From positions 1 through 64,000 of the forward strand of contig DAONTI010000007.1 of NCBI GenBank assembly GCA_035411585.1: a stretch of DNA of 64,000 nt, written 5' to 3'. The translations under genes were made by a program, and so were the position numbers. The notes under the pieces were generated by a model. The model ran no database searches. It saw only the letters and a list, made by a program, of their open reading frames with translations, and was not told the DNA's origin. Below, in pieces: positions 56,792 to 64,000 of this stretch. The stretch is from MWDV01 sp002070715. GTDB taxonomy: Bacteria; Verrucomicrobiota; Verrucomicrobiia; Limisphaerales; MWDV01. Numbering within the stretch: the first letter of the stretch is position 1; every line of letters begins with the position of its first letter.

Positions 56792-57637
56792 ATGAAACTC
56801 TCCGAAATGCGCGAATGGTTGGTGGCCCGCAACATTCAGCTCACGAAATCGCTCGGTCAGAATTTTTTACACGACGCCGCGCAGTTGAACCGCATTATTG
56901 CCGCCGCGGACTTGTCCTCGGCCGACAAGGTTTTGGAAATCGGTCCGGGGCTTGGACCACTGACGGAACTATTGCTGGTTCGCGCTGATCAGGTCTTGGC
57001 CATCGAAAAAGACGCGCGTTTGATCGCGGTATTGCAGGAGCGGTTTAGTGGCCACCACTCCGCGTTCCGCACTCCGCACTTCGAACTGATCCAAGCGGAC
57101 GCATTGGAATTCATCAAACGCGAACGTCGCGATTGGCACGATTGGAAGCTGGTGGCGAATCTGCCTTACTCCGTGGCGTCGCCCATTTTGGTGGAATTGG
57201 CGTTGTCGCCCCAACGCCCCAAACAAATGATCGTCACTTTGCAATGGGAAGTGGTGCAGCGAATTCTCGCTTCTGCCGGCGATCCGGATTACGGCGTGCT
57301 GACGCTGTTTTTGCAACTGAACTATACGCCGCGCGAAAGTTTCAAGATTCCCGCTTCATGTTTCTTTCCCGCGCCGGACGTGGATTCCGGTTGCGTGACC
57401 TTGGTGCGCCGCGCAACGGCGCTTCTGGCGGAGGAACAACACCGGACATTCGTAAAAATTGTGAAACGCGCGTTTTCGCAACGTCGGAAAATGATGCTGA
57501 AATTACTCAAGACCGAATGGCCGCTGGAAAAGTTGCAGGCGGCGTTTGCGGCTCTGAACATCTCACCGCAGGAACGGGCGGAGAAGTTGAGTCTGGAACA
57601 ATTCGTCGCCTTGACCGAAAGGTTATGTGCTATTTAA
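56792..57637 (+). CDS. rsmA: 16S rRNA dimethyladenosine transferase
   Basis: 281 residues, normal length. LGQNFLHDAAQLNRI opens the enzyme; VLEIGPGLGPLTELLL binds S-adenosylmethionine and NLPYSVASPIL is the catalytic loop. It dimethylates two adjacent adenines in helix 45 of 16S rRNA during 30S assembly. It follows the aminotransferase by 18 bp. Its last 24 codons (from CCGCAG at 57566) are repeated in diverged form after vapBC at 58308, in the same frame and at a constant offset of 742 bp, implying that vapBC inserted at this gene's end. Confidence 0.96.
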   Translation: MKLSEMREWLVARNIQLTKSLGQNFLHDAAQLNRIIAAADLSSADKVLEIGPGLGPLTELLLVRADQVLAIEKDARLIAVLQERFSGHHSAFRTPHFELIQADALEFIKRERRDWHDWKLVANLPYSVASPILVELALSPQRPKQMIVTLQWEVVQRILASAGDPDYGVLTLFLQLNYTPRESFKIPASCFFPAPDVDSGCVTLVRRATALLAEEQHRTFVKIVKRAFSQRRKMMLKLLKTEWPLEKLQAAFAALNISPQERAEKLSLEQFVALTERLCAI

Positions 57638-57697
57638 TAGATCTTTGGATTCTGGATTATTCGTTGACAGAATCTTCCTCAAAGTTATTATAGAAGC

Positions 57698-57922
57698 ATG
57701 AAAACGACGATTGACATTCCAGACGATGCGCTTAAAGAAGCAATGAAGTTTACTGGAGCCAAAACCAAGCGCGAGGCCGTAGTAACCGCGGTTGAGGATT
57801 TCAATCGCCGTCATCGGCTCGCCGCCTTGGCCAGGCGTCTGCGCGGCTCGATGCCGAACTTCATGACGCAGGCGGAACTTCAGGCGATGCGCGAGGACTC
57901 GAAATGGGAGACTAAGCCGTGA
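57698..57922 (+). CDS. vapB: VapB-family antitoxin
   Basis: 74 residues. The N-terminal MKTTIDIPDDALKEAMKFTGAKTKREAV pattern is that of a ribbon-helix-helix/AbrB-like VapB antitoxin with a DNA-binding strand and helices, followed by a toxin-wrapping tail ending in REDSKWETKP. It should neutralise VapC and repress its own promoter. The stop overlaps the vapC start codon (GTGA), fixing the order and co-translation. It begins 60 bp after rsmA. Confidence 0.9.
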   Translation: MKTTIDIPDDALKEAMKFTGAKTKREAVVTAVEDFNRRHRLAALARRLRGSMPNFMTQAELQAMREDSKWETKP

Positions 57923-58296
57923 CCCTGGTGGATTCTTCCAGTTGGATTGAATTTCTGCGCGGACACGAAAGCGAGCCGGCGCAACGCGTTCAAAACCTGC
58001 TCGCTGGCGGGGAAGCGGCATGGTGTGATTTGATCGCGGTGGAATTGTGGAATGGTGTTCGCGTCGGTAGCGAGCGTAAGGCTTTGGATCTGCTGGAAGC
58101 CGAACTGACCAGTTTTCCTTTGGCGGCGACGGAATGGAAGCTGGCCCGCAAACTGGCGTTCCACAGCCGGCAAGCCGGGATCACAGTTCCGACGAGCGAC
58201 ATCATCATTGCTGCGTGCGCAGTGGCGCACGGATTGGAACTGGAGCATTGCGACAAACATTTCGACAACATAATGCCGCTGGCGAAATCCTTGTGA
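57919..58296 (+). CDS. vapC: VapC-family PIN-domain toxin ribonuclease
   Basis: 125 residues from a GTG that overlaps the vapB stop. The four PIN-domain acidic residues are present: Asp5 in LVDSSSWIEFL, Glu42 in VELWNG, Asp94 in TSDIIIAACA and Asp112 in CDKHF. They bind Mg for site-specific RNA cleavage, typically of tRNA or rRNA. All are intact, so the toxin is probably active. The gene ends just before a fragment homologous to the rsmA 3' end. Confidence 0.92.
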   Translation: MTLVDSSSWIEFLRGHESEPAQRVQNLLAGGEAAWCDLIAVELWNGVRVGSERKALDLLEAELTSFPLAATEWKLARKLAFHSRQAGITVPTSDIIIAACAVAHGLELEHCDKHFDNIMPLAKSL

Positions 58297-58301
58297 CAGC
58301 G

Positions 58302-58379
58302 GTTGCGCCGCAGGCACGGGCGGAGAGGTTGATTCTGGAACGATTTGTGGCACTCACAGAAGAAGTATCAACAAGTTGA
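58302..58379 (+). pseudogene. Diverged duplicate of the rsmA 3' end
   Basis: From CCGCAG at 58308 the reading frame gives PQARAERLILERFVALTEE, aligning without gaps to PQERAEKLSLEQFVALTER at the end of rsmA and stopping at the same position. DNA identity is roughly 72% over 72 bp, about 90% in the first 40 bp. It has no start of its own. It is either the displaced original end of rsmA or an imported allele end brought in with vapBC. Confidence 0.8.
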
Positions 58380-58388
58380 ATACGATTT

Positions 58389-59153
58389 ATGAATGATCAA
58401 GCCATACGCGACCGGCTGGTTAATCACGGTCGGCAAATACTGAACGCCAAACAAGGGACGGCCAAGTTTACAGATGTTCCGGCCGCAGATGCCTTAATTT
58501 GTGACTTGGATACGCGACCTCATGCTTTTGTTTTGGCGTGCGTAATGGATCGCCAGATCAAGGCGGAAAAGGCGTGGCTTATCCCCTACCGACTTTCATT
58601 ACGAGATTCAAAACTCGCCGGATTTTCAATGGCGGCGCTTGGAGAATTGTCGTTAGACGAGGTGCGTTCGCTTATGTCACACCCGGAGCCTCTTCATCGT
58701 TTTATTGAAAAAATGAGCAAGGCGTTTTATTCAGCAATTCAACGCATCAAGGAAAAATATGGAGGCGATGCCAGCCGGATCTGGAGGGGACGACCATCGA
58801 GCGCTGAAGTCGTCGGCCGTTTTCTTGAATTTGACGGGATTGGCCCAAAGATTGCAAACATGGCGGCCAACATCCTCGTAAGAGGATTCAAAATTCAATT
58901 TGCTGATTACGCCTCGATAGATATTTCTGTCGATGTACATGTACGCCGGGTATTCGCTCGCCTTGGTTTATCAGAGTCTAATGCCTCGATCCAACAAATC
59001 ATCTACAGGGCGCGAGCATTGCATCCAGAATTTCCCGGTATCATGGATTCGTCTTGTTGGAAGATCGGAAGAAACTGGTGCAAGCCTGGCAAACCAGAGT
59101 GCTCAAATTGCTACATGAAAGATTTGTGCCCTACTGCAAAGGGAAATCTGTGA
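58389..59153 (+). CDS. Endonuclease III-like HhH-GPD DNA glycosylase with 4Fe-4S cluster
   Basis: 254 residues. The helix-hairpin-helix FDGIGPKIANMAANIL (about 148-163) has Lys154 at the position of the lyase lysine of endonuclease III, and VDVHVRRVF carries the catalytic Asp182. Cys231, Cys238, Cys241 and Cys247 give the C-x6-C-x2-C-x5-C iron-sulfur loop. It should excise damaged or modified bases, perhaps with strand nicking. The sequence is far from standard Nth and clearly AT-richer than the flanking clpP and rsmA, so it may be acquired. It begins 9 bp after the rsmA remnant, inside the probable island. Confidence 0.82.
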   Translation: MNDQAIRDRLVNHGRQILNAKQGTAKFTDVPAADALICDLDTRPHAFVLACVMDRQIKAEKAWLIPYRLSLRDSKLAGFSMAALGELSLDEVRSLMSHPEPLHRFIEKMSKAFYSAIQRIKEKYGGDASRIWRGRPSSAEVVGRFLEFDGIGPKIANMAANILVRGFKIQFADYASIDISVDVHVRRVFARLGLSESNASIQQIIYRARALHPEFPGIMDSSCWKIGRNWCKPGKPECSNCYMKDLCPTAKGNL

Positions 59154-59261
59154 CCGAAGAGAATTTTGGTGCCGTTCGTGGGCGCGGTGCAGTTGCCTGC
59201 CGCGCCTGACTTGACGCCCGGGGTCTGCTCCCTTACGTTCCCGGCACGGACAACAAGCCTT

Positions 59262-59885
59262 ATGAACGCAAAAAATTTCCTGGTGCCGATGGTGGTGGAG
59301 CAGACCGGACGCGGCGAGCGCGGGTACGACATTTACTCGCGCCTGCTGGTGGACCGGATCGTCTTCCTGGGCACGCCCGTGGATGACATGGTTTCCAACC
59401 TGATCATCGCGCAATTGCTGTTTCTCCAGATGAACGATCCCAAAAAGGACGTGCATCTGTACATCAATTCGCCCGGCGGCAGTGTCACGGCCGGCCTGGC
59501 GATTTATGACACGCTGCAATACCTCACCTGCGACGTGAACACCTACTGCGTGGGCCAAGCGGCGAGCATGGGCGCGGTGCTGCTGGCGGCGGGGACGCGG
59601 GGCAAACGTTACGCCCTGCCCAACGCCCGCATCATGATCCATCAACCGTGGGGCGGGGTGCAGGGCGCGGCCACGGACATCAGCATCCAAGCCAAGGAAA
59701 TCCTGCGGCTCAAGGATCGGTTGAACGAAATCCTCGCCAAGCATTGCGGCAAGGGCGTGGACGAAATTTCCAAGGATACCGACCGCGATTTCTTCATGTC
59801 CGCCGACGAGGCCAAATCCTACGGGTTGGTGGATGCGGTGGTGGAGTCGCGCAAGGAGATTGCCGCGGGGTCGGAGAAATCGTGA
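59262..59885 (+). CDS. clpP: ATP-dependent Clp protease proteolytic subunit
   Basis: 207 residues from the ATG at 59262. The catalytic triad is complete: Ser102 in GQAASMGAVLL, His127 in IMIHQPWGG and Asp172 in SKDTDRD. LYINSPGGSV forms the substrate-binding strand. It assembles as a tetradecamer and degrades unfolded proteins fed by ClpX. clpX begins 39 bp downstream, the conserved arrangement. The usual upstream tig gene is absent here; an endonuclease III-like gene is found instead. Confidence 0.97.
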   Translation: MNAKNFLVPMVVEQTGRGERGYDIYSRLLVDRIVFLGTPVDDMVSNLIIAQLLFLQMNDPKKDVHLYINSPGGSVTAGLAIYDTLQYLTCDVNTYCVGQAASMGAVLLAAGTRGKRYALPNARIMIHQPWGGVQGAATDISIQAKEILRLKDRLNEILAKHCGKGVDEISKDTDRDFFMSADEAKSYGLVDAVVESRKEIAAGSEKS

Positions 59886-59924
59886 TTCCGGGTTGGGATT
59901 GCCCCTGCCGCGTTGTCCTCGTTT

Positions 59925-61202
59925 ATGGCCCGCCCTTCGTCCAGTGCCGTTTGCAGTTTCTGCAACCAGCCGCGCTCCGAGGTGCGCAAACTCATTCCCG
60001 GCCCGGGCGTGTACATCTGCGACCGTTGCGTCCTGCTTTGCAAAACGGTTCTTGACCGGGAACTCACCGAAACGAAAGCCGAACCGCGGCGGCTGACCGT
60101 GCCCAAGCCGGCGGCGATCAAACGCGAGTTGGACCGGCATTGCGTGGGCCAGGAACACGCCAAGAAAACGCTCGCGGTCGCCGTTCACAATCACTACAAA
60201 CGCTTGCTGCACCCGCCCCGGCAAGCCGGCGGGACGGCGCCCGGCGCCAAGCCCGATCCGCACGCGGAGGTGGAAATTGAGAAGAGCAACATTCTGATGC
60301 TGGGGCCGACCGGGTCCGGCAAGACCTTGTTGGCCCGCACGCTGGCGCGGATTCTGGAGGTGCCGTTCGCCATTGCCGACGCCACCACGATCACCGAGGC
60401 CGGGTACGTGGGCGAAGATGTGGAGAACATCATTCTGCGCCTGCTGCAAAACGCGGATTACGATGTCAAACGCGCCCAGCGGGGGATTGTTTACATTGAC
60501 GAAATTGACAAGATCGCGCGCCGCACCGAAAACGTATCCATCACGCGGGACGTGTCGGGCGAGGGCGTGCAGCAGGCGTTGTTGAAGATTCTGGAAGGCA
60601 CCGTGTGCGCGGTGCCGCCGCAAGGCGGTCGCAAGCATCCCCAGCAGGAATACATCCGGGTGGATACCACGGATATTTTGTTCATCTGCGGGGGCGGGTT
60701 TGTGGGGTTGGAAGCCATGATCAAACGGCGGTTGGGCCATCACGTCATGGGGTTCCATGCTGAAGCCCAGGTGTCCCCAGCGGAAACCCCGACCTTGCTG
60801 GCGGCGGTGGAACCCGAGGATTTGCTCCAGTTCGGTTTCATTCCGGAGTTCATTGGGCGGTTGCCGGTGGTGACCGCGCTGACGGAATTGACCGAGGACC
60901 AACTGGTGGCGGTGTTGACCGAGACGCGCAACGCCTTGACCAAACAATACGCCAAACTGATGGCCCTCGAGGGCGTGGAACTGGAGTTTACGGACGATGG
61001 CTTGCGGGAACTGGCGGTCCAAGCCCGCCGGCGCGGTACGGGCGCGCGGGCGTTGCGGACGGTGTTGGAGAAATTGATGTTGGACGTGATGTACGAAGTC
61101 CCGAGCCGTGAGGATGTAAGACACGTCCAGATCACCCGACCCGTGGTGCTAGGTGAATGTCCGCCTCTGGTCCGGCGACGGGCCACCCCGGCAGCCGCCT
61201 GA
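59925..61202 (+). CDS. clpX: ATP-dependent Clp protease ATP-binding subunit ClpX
   Basis: 425 residues from the ATG at 59925. The N-terminal zinc-binding domain has Cys10, Cys13, Cys32 and Cys35. The AAA+ core shows Walker A GPTGSGKTLLARTLA, Walker B GIVYIDEIDKIA and the pore-loop neighbourhood GYVGEDVENI. It unfolds tagged substrates and passes them to ClpP. LMLDVMYEVPS near the C-terminus matches the family. Same strand and 39 bp from clpP, so one operon. Confidence 0.97.
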   Translation: MARPSSSAVCSFCNQPRSEVRKLIPGPGVYICDRCVLLCKTVLDRELTETKAEPRRLTVPKPAAIKRELDRHCVGQEHAKKTLAVAVHNHYKRLLHPPRQAGGTAPGAKPDPHAEVEIEKSNILMLGPTGSGKTLLARTLARILEVPFAIADATTITEAGYVGEDVENIILRLLQNADYDVKRAQRGIVYIDEIDKIARRTENVSITRDVSGEGVQQALLKILEGTVCAVPPQGGRKHPQQEYIRVDTTDILFICGGGFVGLEAMIKRRLGHHVMGFHAEAQVSPAETPTLLAAVEPEDLLQFGFIPEFIGRLPVVTALTELTEDQLVAVLTETRNALTKQYAKLMALEGVELEFTDDGLRELAVQARRRGTGARALRTVLEKLMLDVMYEVPSREDVRHVQITRPVVLGECPPLVRRRATPAAA

Positions 61203-61315
61203 AGCCGGCCTCCTCCGTCAACAGCTCAGGACTTTCGGACGAGGGCTACCCGAGAGCGGTTCGCAGGATTCCCTGAATTGCGCGGCCAAAATGCTCCGGT
61301 TCGCCGCCGTTTGCT
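61203..61315. other. Convergent gap between clpX and the DUF4139 gene
   Basis: The two genes converge here. I looked for a shared terminator and found no strong stem with a T-tract; nothing else was recognised. Confidence 0.4.
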
Positions 61316-62758
61316 TTACCATGTGTAATACGCCGTATAGGTCACGACCTGTTCGACGTCCGGCGGCACGGCAATTTGAAACTCAATGGTCTGTGCGTCC
61401 GTCTTGCGGTACGGGTGCGACGTTCCGCGGATGTCCCACTGGGACCAGCGGTGGAGATGTTCGACCACCCGGATTTCCACCGGCGCGGGCTTGCGGTTGC
61501 GCAGCTTGATGGTGAAGGTTTCCTCCAGCCACTTGTCGCCGGTGTCCACCCGGAAGTTCATCTGTTTGCGTTCCCCGACCAGATCGAAGGCGTGGCCGGT
61601 GGTCACGCGCACCGTTTCCTGGCGGGGGGTGTGATCAATCCGATCTTCGCCGGTGAATTCCAATTGTCCGTCATCGTTGCGACGGTAAAAACGCAGCTTG
61701 CCGGCGGGCAGCGCCAGGCCCAGTTGATTGGTTTCGGCATTCACAAATTCGCGCGTCACCCGGACTTTTTTAGTGACCTCCCCCGCGCCATAGCCGCGCT
61801 CCTGGTTGAGGCCGCCCCTGAAACGCAGAGGCCCGGCGCCGTCATAAACGTAGTTGACCGGGGCGTGAACCCGCTCGGCGCGGACAAATTCCACCTGCTT
61901 GGTTTCGCGATCCCGCAACGTGGTGGGCCGCGCCAGCGTGTAGAGATGAAATTCATCGAAGGATTTTTCCGTGACTGCCGCCTCCGCCGCCATCGGCGCC
62001 GGGCCGTCGAGCCTCATCCCCCCCAGGAACCGCAGTTGCGGTTGAATTTTCTGCACGTCGCCCGCCATCAACTTGATCTTGGCGTCGCGAAAAGTCGTGC
62101 CGCTGTGATTGTTCATCGTGATCCAGCCGATGAGATCCACGAAATCCCCCTGCTCCGGCGCGACCAGGTTGTAATCCGCCTCCCACTGAAAGCCGCCGGT
62201 GACGTAGCCCACCTCGGCGTCGAACCGGCCCGGTTGATCGGAGCGGAGCAACCAGTTGAAGGCGGGCTTCAACACGGTGTCATCGCCGAGGCTCGGAAAC
62301 AGCGGCTGGCCGGGCAGGCGGAATTGCAGTTTGCCGCCCACCTCGATGATCGGTTGCGTGTGGCGCCCGCCCGGGTCGTAGCCGCTGCGAATGATCTTGC
62401 CCGGGATCACTTCGCGCACCGTGGTGTTGTCCTTCAAACGGTCCCACTGGAAATCAATGGTCTGCCCCTCAAACAGCGAGAGCAATAATTCCTGTGAAAC
62501 CGGGTCGTTGCGGTAATTCTGTTCCAGGATTTGCAATGACCGTTGGCCGGCCGGATCGCGCAGAATGACCGAGTCCGGCTCGACGTGGGCCGTCGCCCCG
62601 GCAAAGCGCACCTCGTTGACGCCGGGTTTCAAGTCCAACGGGACTGTGTCGCGGACGACGGCGAAGTTTTGGTTGTAGATCGTTAGGGCGGGTTCGGCGG
62701 CTAATCCGGTGCATGCCGTCGCCGCGCCCAGAGCGAGGAGGGTGACAAAGGTTTTCAT
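61316..62758 (-). CDS. Secreted DUF4139-family protein
   Basis: 480 residues with a signal peptide (MKTFVTLLALGAATACTGLAA). The layout NQNFAVVRDTVPLDLKPG at the start and the C-terminal KQMNFRVDTGDKWLEETFTIKLRNRK and VRVVEHL-type strands fit the DUF4139 family of beta-rich secreted proteins. WEADYNLVAPEQ and TMNNHSGTTF stretches are characteristic. Molecular function is not established for the family. It is preceded by 245 bp of mostly non-coding DNA carrying a terminator for the upstream gene. Confidence 0.85.
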   Translation of the reverse strand: MKTFVTLLALGAATACTGLAAEPALTIYNQNFAVVRDTVPLDLKPGVNEVRFAGATAHVEPDSVILRDPAGQRSLQILEQNYRNDPVSQELLLSLFEGQTIDFQWDRLKDNTTVREVIPGKIIRSGYDPGGRHTQPIIEVGGKLQFRLPGQPLFPSLGDDTVLKPAFNWLLRSDQPGRFDAEVGYVTGGFQWEADYNLVAPEQGDFVDLIGWITMNNHSGTTFRDAKIKLMAGDVQKIQPQLRFLGGMRLDGPAPMAAEAAVTEKSFDEFHLYTLARPTTLRDRETKQVEFVRAERVHAPVNYVYDGAGPLRFRGGLNQERGYGAGEVTKKVRVTREFVNAETNQLGLALPAGKLRFYRRNDDGQLEFTGEDRIDHTPRQETVRVTTGHAFDLVGERKQMNFRVDTGDKWLEETFTIKLRNRKPAPVEIRVVEHLHRWSQWDIRGTSHPYRKTDAQTIEFQIAVPPDVEQVVTYTAYYTW

Positions 62759-62942
62759 GGCGTGTCGGTTTTCATTATCAATAACCGAGAATTAGCAAAA
62801 GTCGCGCGCAAAATGCTTTTGGCATTGGCGTCGTTCGTTCGCCCGAACCGGCCTGATCGTTCCCCGCCGCACGGTTGAATTCCACTCTATCCCTGCAGAC
62901 CCGTTTCGTCCCTCCGCCGCTTGAAAACCCCAGGAAGCCCGC

Positions 62943-62984
62943 GGCAAAAGAAAACCGCCGCGACGGCGCTCCGTCACGACGGTT
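62943..62984 (-). terminator. Intrinsic terminator of the cupredoxin-like gene
   Basis: Read on the minus strand, AACCGTCGTGACGG pairs with CCGTCGCGGCGGTT across a four-base AGCG loop, with two G-U pairs, and is followed by TTCTTTT. It lies 20 bp beyond the stop of the gene at 63004, in the right orientation. Confidence 0.8.
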
Positions 62985-63003
62985 GCGATAATCCCAACCC
63001 GGT

Positions 63004-63714
63004 TTACTTGACGTCAAAGGCGAAATCCACCGTCTGCGGGCCGTCGGTGACCTCGATTTCCTTGGTCAATTCGCCCGCTTTCCGATGACTGGCTTCGAGC
63101 GTGTATTTGCCCGGGGGAACGTTCTTGATCCGGAAGGTGCCATCCTTGGCGGAAACGTCGAAGTACGGATGGTCCACCACGGTCACATAGGCAAACATCC
63201 ACGGATGCACGTCGCACTTGAACCGGAGAAATTTTTCCGCGGAGGGAAATGTGAACTCGAGATCCGGACCGCCCGCTAATTGGGGCAGATTGGTTTCCTT
63301 GTTTTTGCTGCCTTCCGCTTTGACCGGGGTGGCATGTACATTGTGCAACAGCGGATCCGAATTTTTCACCAGCAACGTCTGGCCCGTTTGAATGGCCATG
63401 ACATAGGGGATGTACTGGCAGCCCTTTTGATCCAGCACCGCCGGGGGAGCGCTGGCGCCGGTGGATTTCCCTTCCAAACCCTTGATGCTGATCACCACAT
63501 CCGCCAGGGCGCCGTCAGGGCTGACCACGTAAAACGGCATGTTGACCTTTTCCTTCACCAGCTTGCTGCAATTGGCGTCGTTGGCGAGGTCGCGAACTTC
63601 CGGGTTTGGCGGCGGCGTGCCCCGCAGCGTGATCTTGCCGGTGATATCCCCGGCAAAAGCCGGGAGTGCGGCCACCAGGAGGGCGGCGGTAAGATAATTA
63701 GTATGATTGCTCAT
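63004..63714 (-). CDS. Periplasmic cupredoxin-like protein with carboxypeptidase-regulatory-like domain
   Basis: 236 residues from the ATG at 63714 (ATG at 63729 also possible), with a signal peptide (LTAALLVAALPAFA). The middle has the copper-site layout of a cupredoxin: His in LLHNVHATP and the cluster FKCDVHPWMF with Cys, His and Met ligands. The last 70 residues are a carboxypeptidase-regulatory/transthyretin-like beta domain (GTFRIKNVPPGKYTLEASH). Such proteins are often annotated methylamine utilization protein and occur near respiratory genes. It is probably a copper-binding or electron-transfer protein. A terminator follows at 62943-62984. Confidence 0.83.
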   Translation of the reverse strand: MSNHTNYLTAALLVAALPAFAGDITGKITLRGTPPPNPEVRDLANDANCSKLVKEKVNMPFYVVSPDGALADVVISIKGLEGKSTGASAPPAVLDQKGCQYIPYVMAIQTGQTLLVKNSDPLLHNVHATPVKAEGSKNKETNLPQLAGGPDLEFTFPSAEKFLRFKCDVHPWMFAYVTVVDHPYFDVSAKDGTFRIKNVPPGKYTLEASHRKAGELTKEIEVTDGPQTVDFAFDVK

Positions 63715-63854
63715 GTTTTTAATGTTCATAGCTTAATCCCAGCGAAAGTTAGCACCAACCGCCGCAGGGTCAAGTCGCCACGAAAAAACAGGTTTTGGCC
63801 CAAAGTATTTGCATTGGCCGGCGGAATCGCCGAGGGTCAGTACGGTCACAGCCT

Positions 63855-64000
63855 ATGGGCGAAAAATACGAGTTCATCCGCGGCACCGTTCTCCTGATCG
63901 GCTTCGGAATCGTCATGGCGGTGACCTTGGTTCAGTGGCTGCGGCGCAGCAAAGACGCGCCGCCTGTGCTCATCAGCAAATGGATTGTCACGGGGTTGCT
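63855..64000 (+). CDS. 5' part of an unidentified membrane protein (runs off the window)
   Basis: From the ATG at 63855 the frame is open to the window end (48 codons). MGEKYEFIRGTVLLIGFGIVMAVTLVQWLRR gives one N-terminal membrane helix (in part) followed by a basic turn, then KDAPPVLISKWIVTG. Divergent from the cupredoxin-like gene. Too short to assign. Confidence 0.55.
   Translation, partial: MGEKYEFIRGTVLLIGFGIVMAVTLVQWLRRSKDAPPVLISKWIVTGL

Noticed and set aside
59103..61124. Long minus-strand frame opposite clpP-clpX
   Set aside because: Antisense to two genes with complete active sites; no domain was recognised in it.
1..64000. CRISPR array, tRNA or rRNA genes, prophage or insertion sequence
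   Set aside because: I found no regularly spaced repeats, no tRNA-like cloverleaf sequence, and no transposase, integrase or phage structural gene. Detection by eye could miss a single tRNA.

Overview
This window looks like chromosomal DNA of a GC-rich, heterotrophic member of the Verrucomicrobiota, probably of the Pedosphaera/Limisphaera type. The indicators are very large secreted mosaic proteins with LamG-like, Calx-beta and CARDB modules, a strand-repeat (autotransporter-associated) protein without a barrel, a pseudopilin with the GFTLIELLVVIAIIAILA leader, several extracellular glycosidases, and secreted proteins that end in a conserved 'FYRL' module. No rRNA, tRNA, CRISPR array or phage genes were seen.

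Layout. 159-16100 (minus) is one giant secreted mosaic protein of about 5,300 residues. 16637-19405 is a secreted GH99/WbsX-like protein followed by the stub of a Tat-exported protein. 19587-21866 is a genomic island: a BglII-like restriction endonuclease and an MT-A70 adenine methyltransferase, bracketed by a 281-bp direct duplication of the 5' end of the next gene (21703-23088, membrane protein). 24241-26330 (minus) is a sugar-phosphate operon (PfkB kinase, HAD phosphatase, debris of a GmhA-like SIS isomerase). 26381-33801 holds a GH123-like (DUF4091) protein, a lipoprotein, an RHS fragment, a hicBA toxin-antitoxin pair and two more secreted glycosidase-like proteins. pheS stands alone at 34079-35122.

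35472-43425 is the best candidate for an undescribed system: a tight run of a secreted strand-repeat protein, a pseudopilin, a secreted endonuclease/exonuclease/phosphatase (EEP) enzyme, and then a second protein in which the strand-repeat and EEP parts are fused in one chain. The fusion implies that the separate proteins work together at the cell surface.

43457-64000 is mostly housekeeping: an SDR protein, ribBA and ribH (riboflavin), hsp20-lon-LolA-like (minus, overlapping genes), a small Cys-rich membrane protein, a thioesterase, a GH172-like protein, a TPR-like membrane protein, queE, a class III aminotransferase, rsmA, clpP-clpX, a DUF4139 protein and a cupredoxin-like protein. A vapBC pair sits exactly behind rsmA and is followed by a second, diverged copy of the rsmA 3' end, so a second selfish module is also bracketed by host-gene duplication. 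An AT-richer endonuclease III-like gene follows it.

Functionally the window mixes polymer degradation and surface display with proteostasis and cofactor synthesis, broken up by addiction modules (restriction-modification, hicBA, vapBC) that each lie among gene debris. Functions are assigned from motifs read by eye; no database search was possible.
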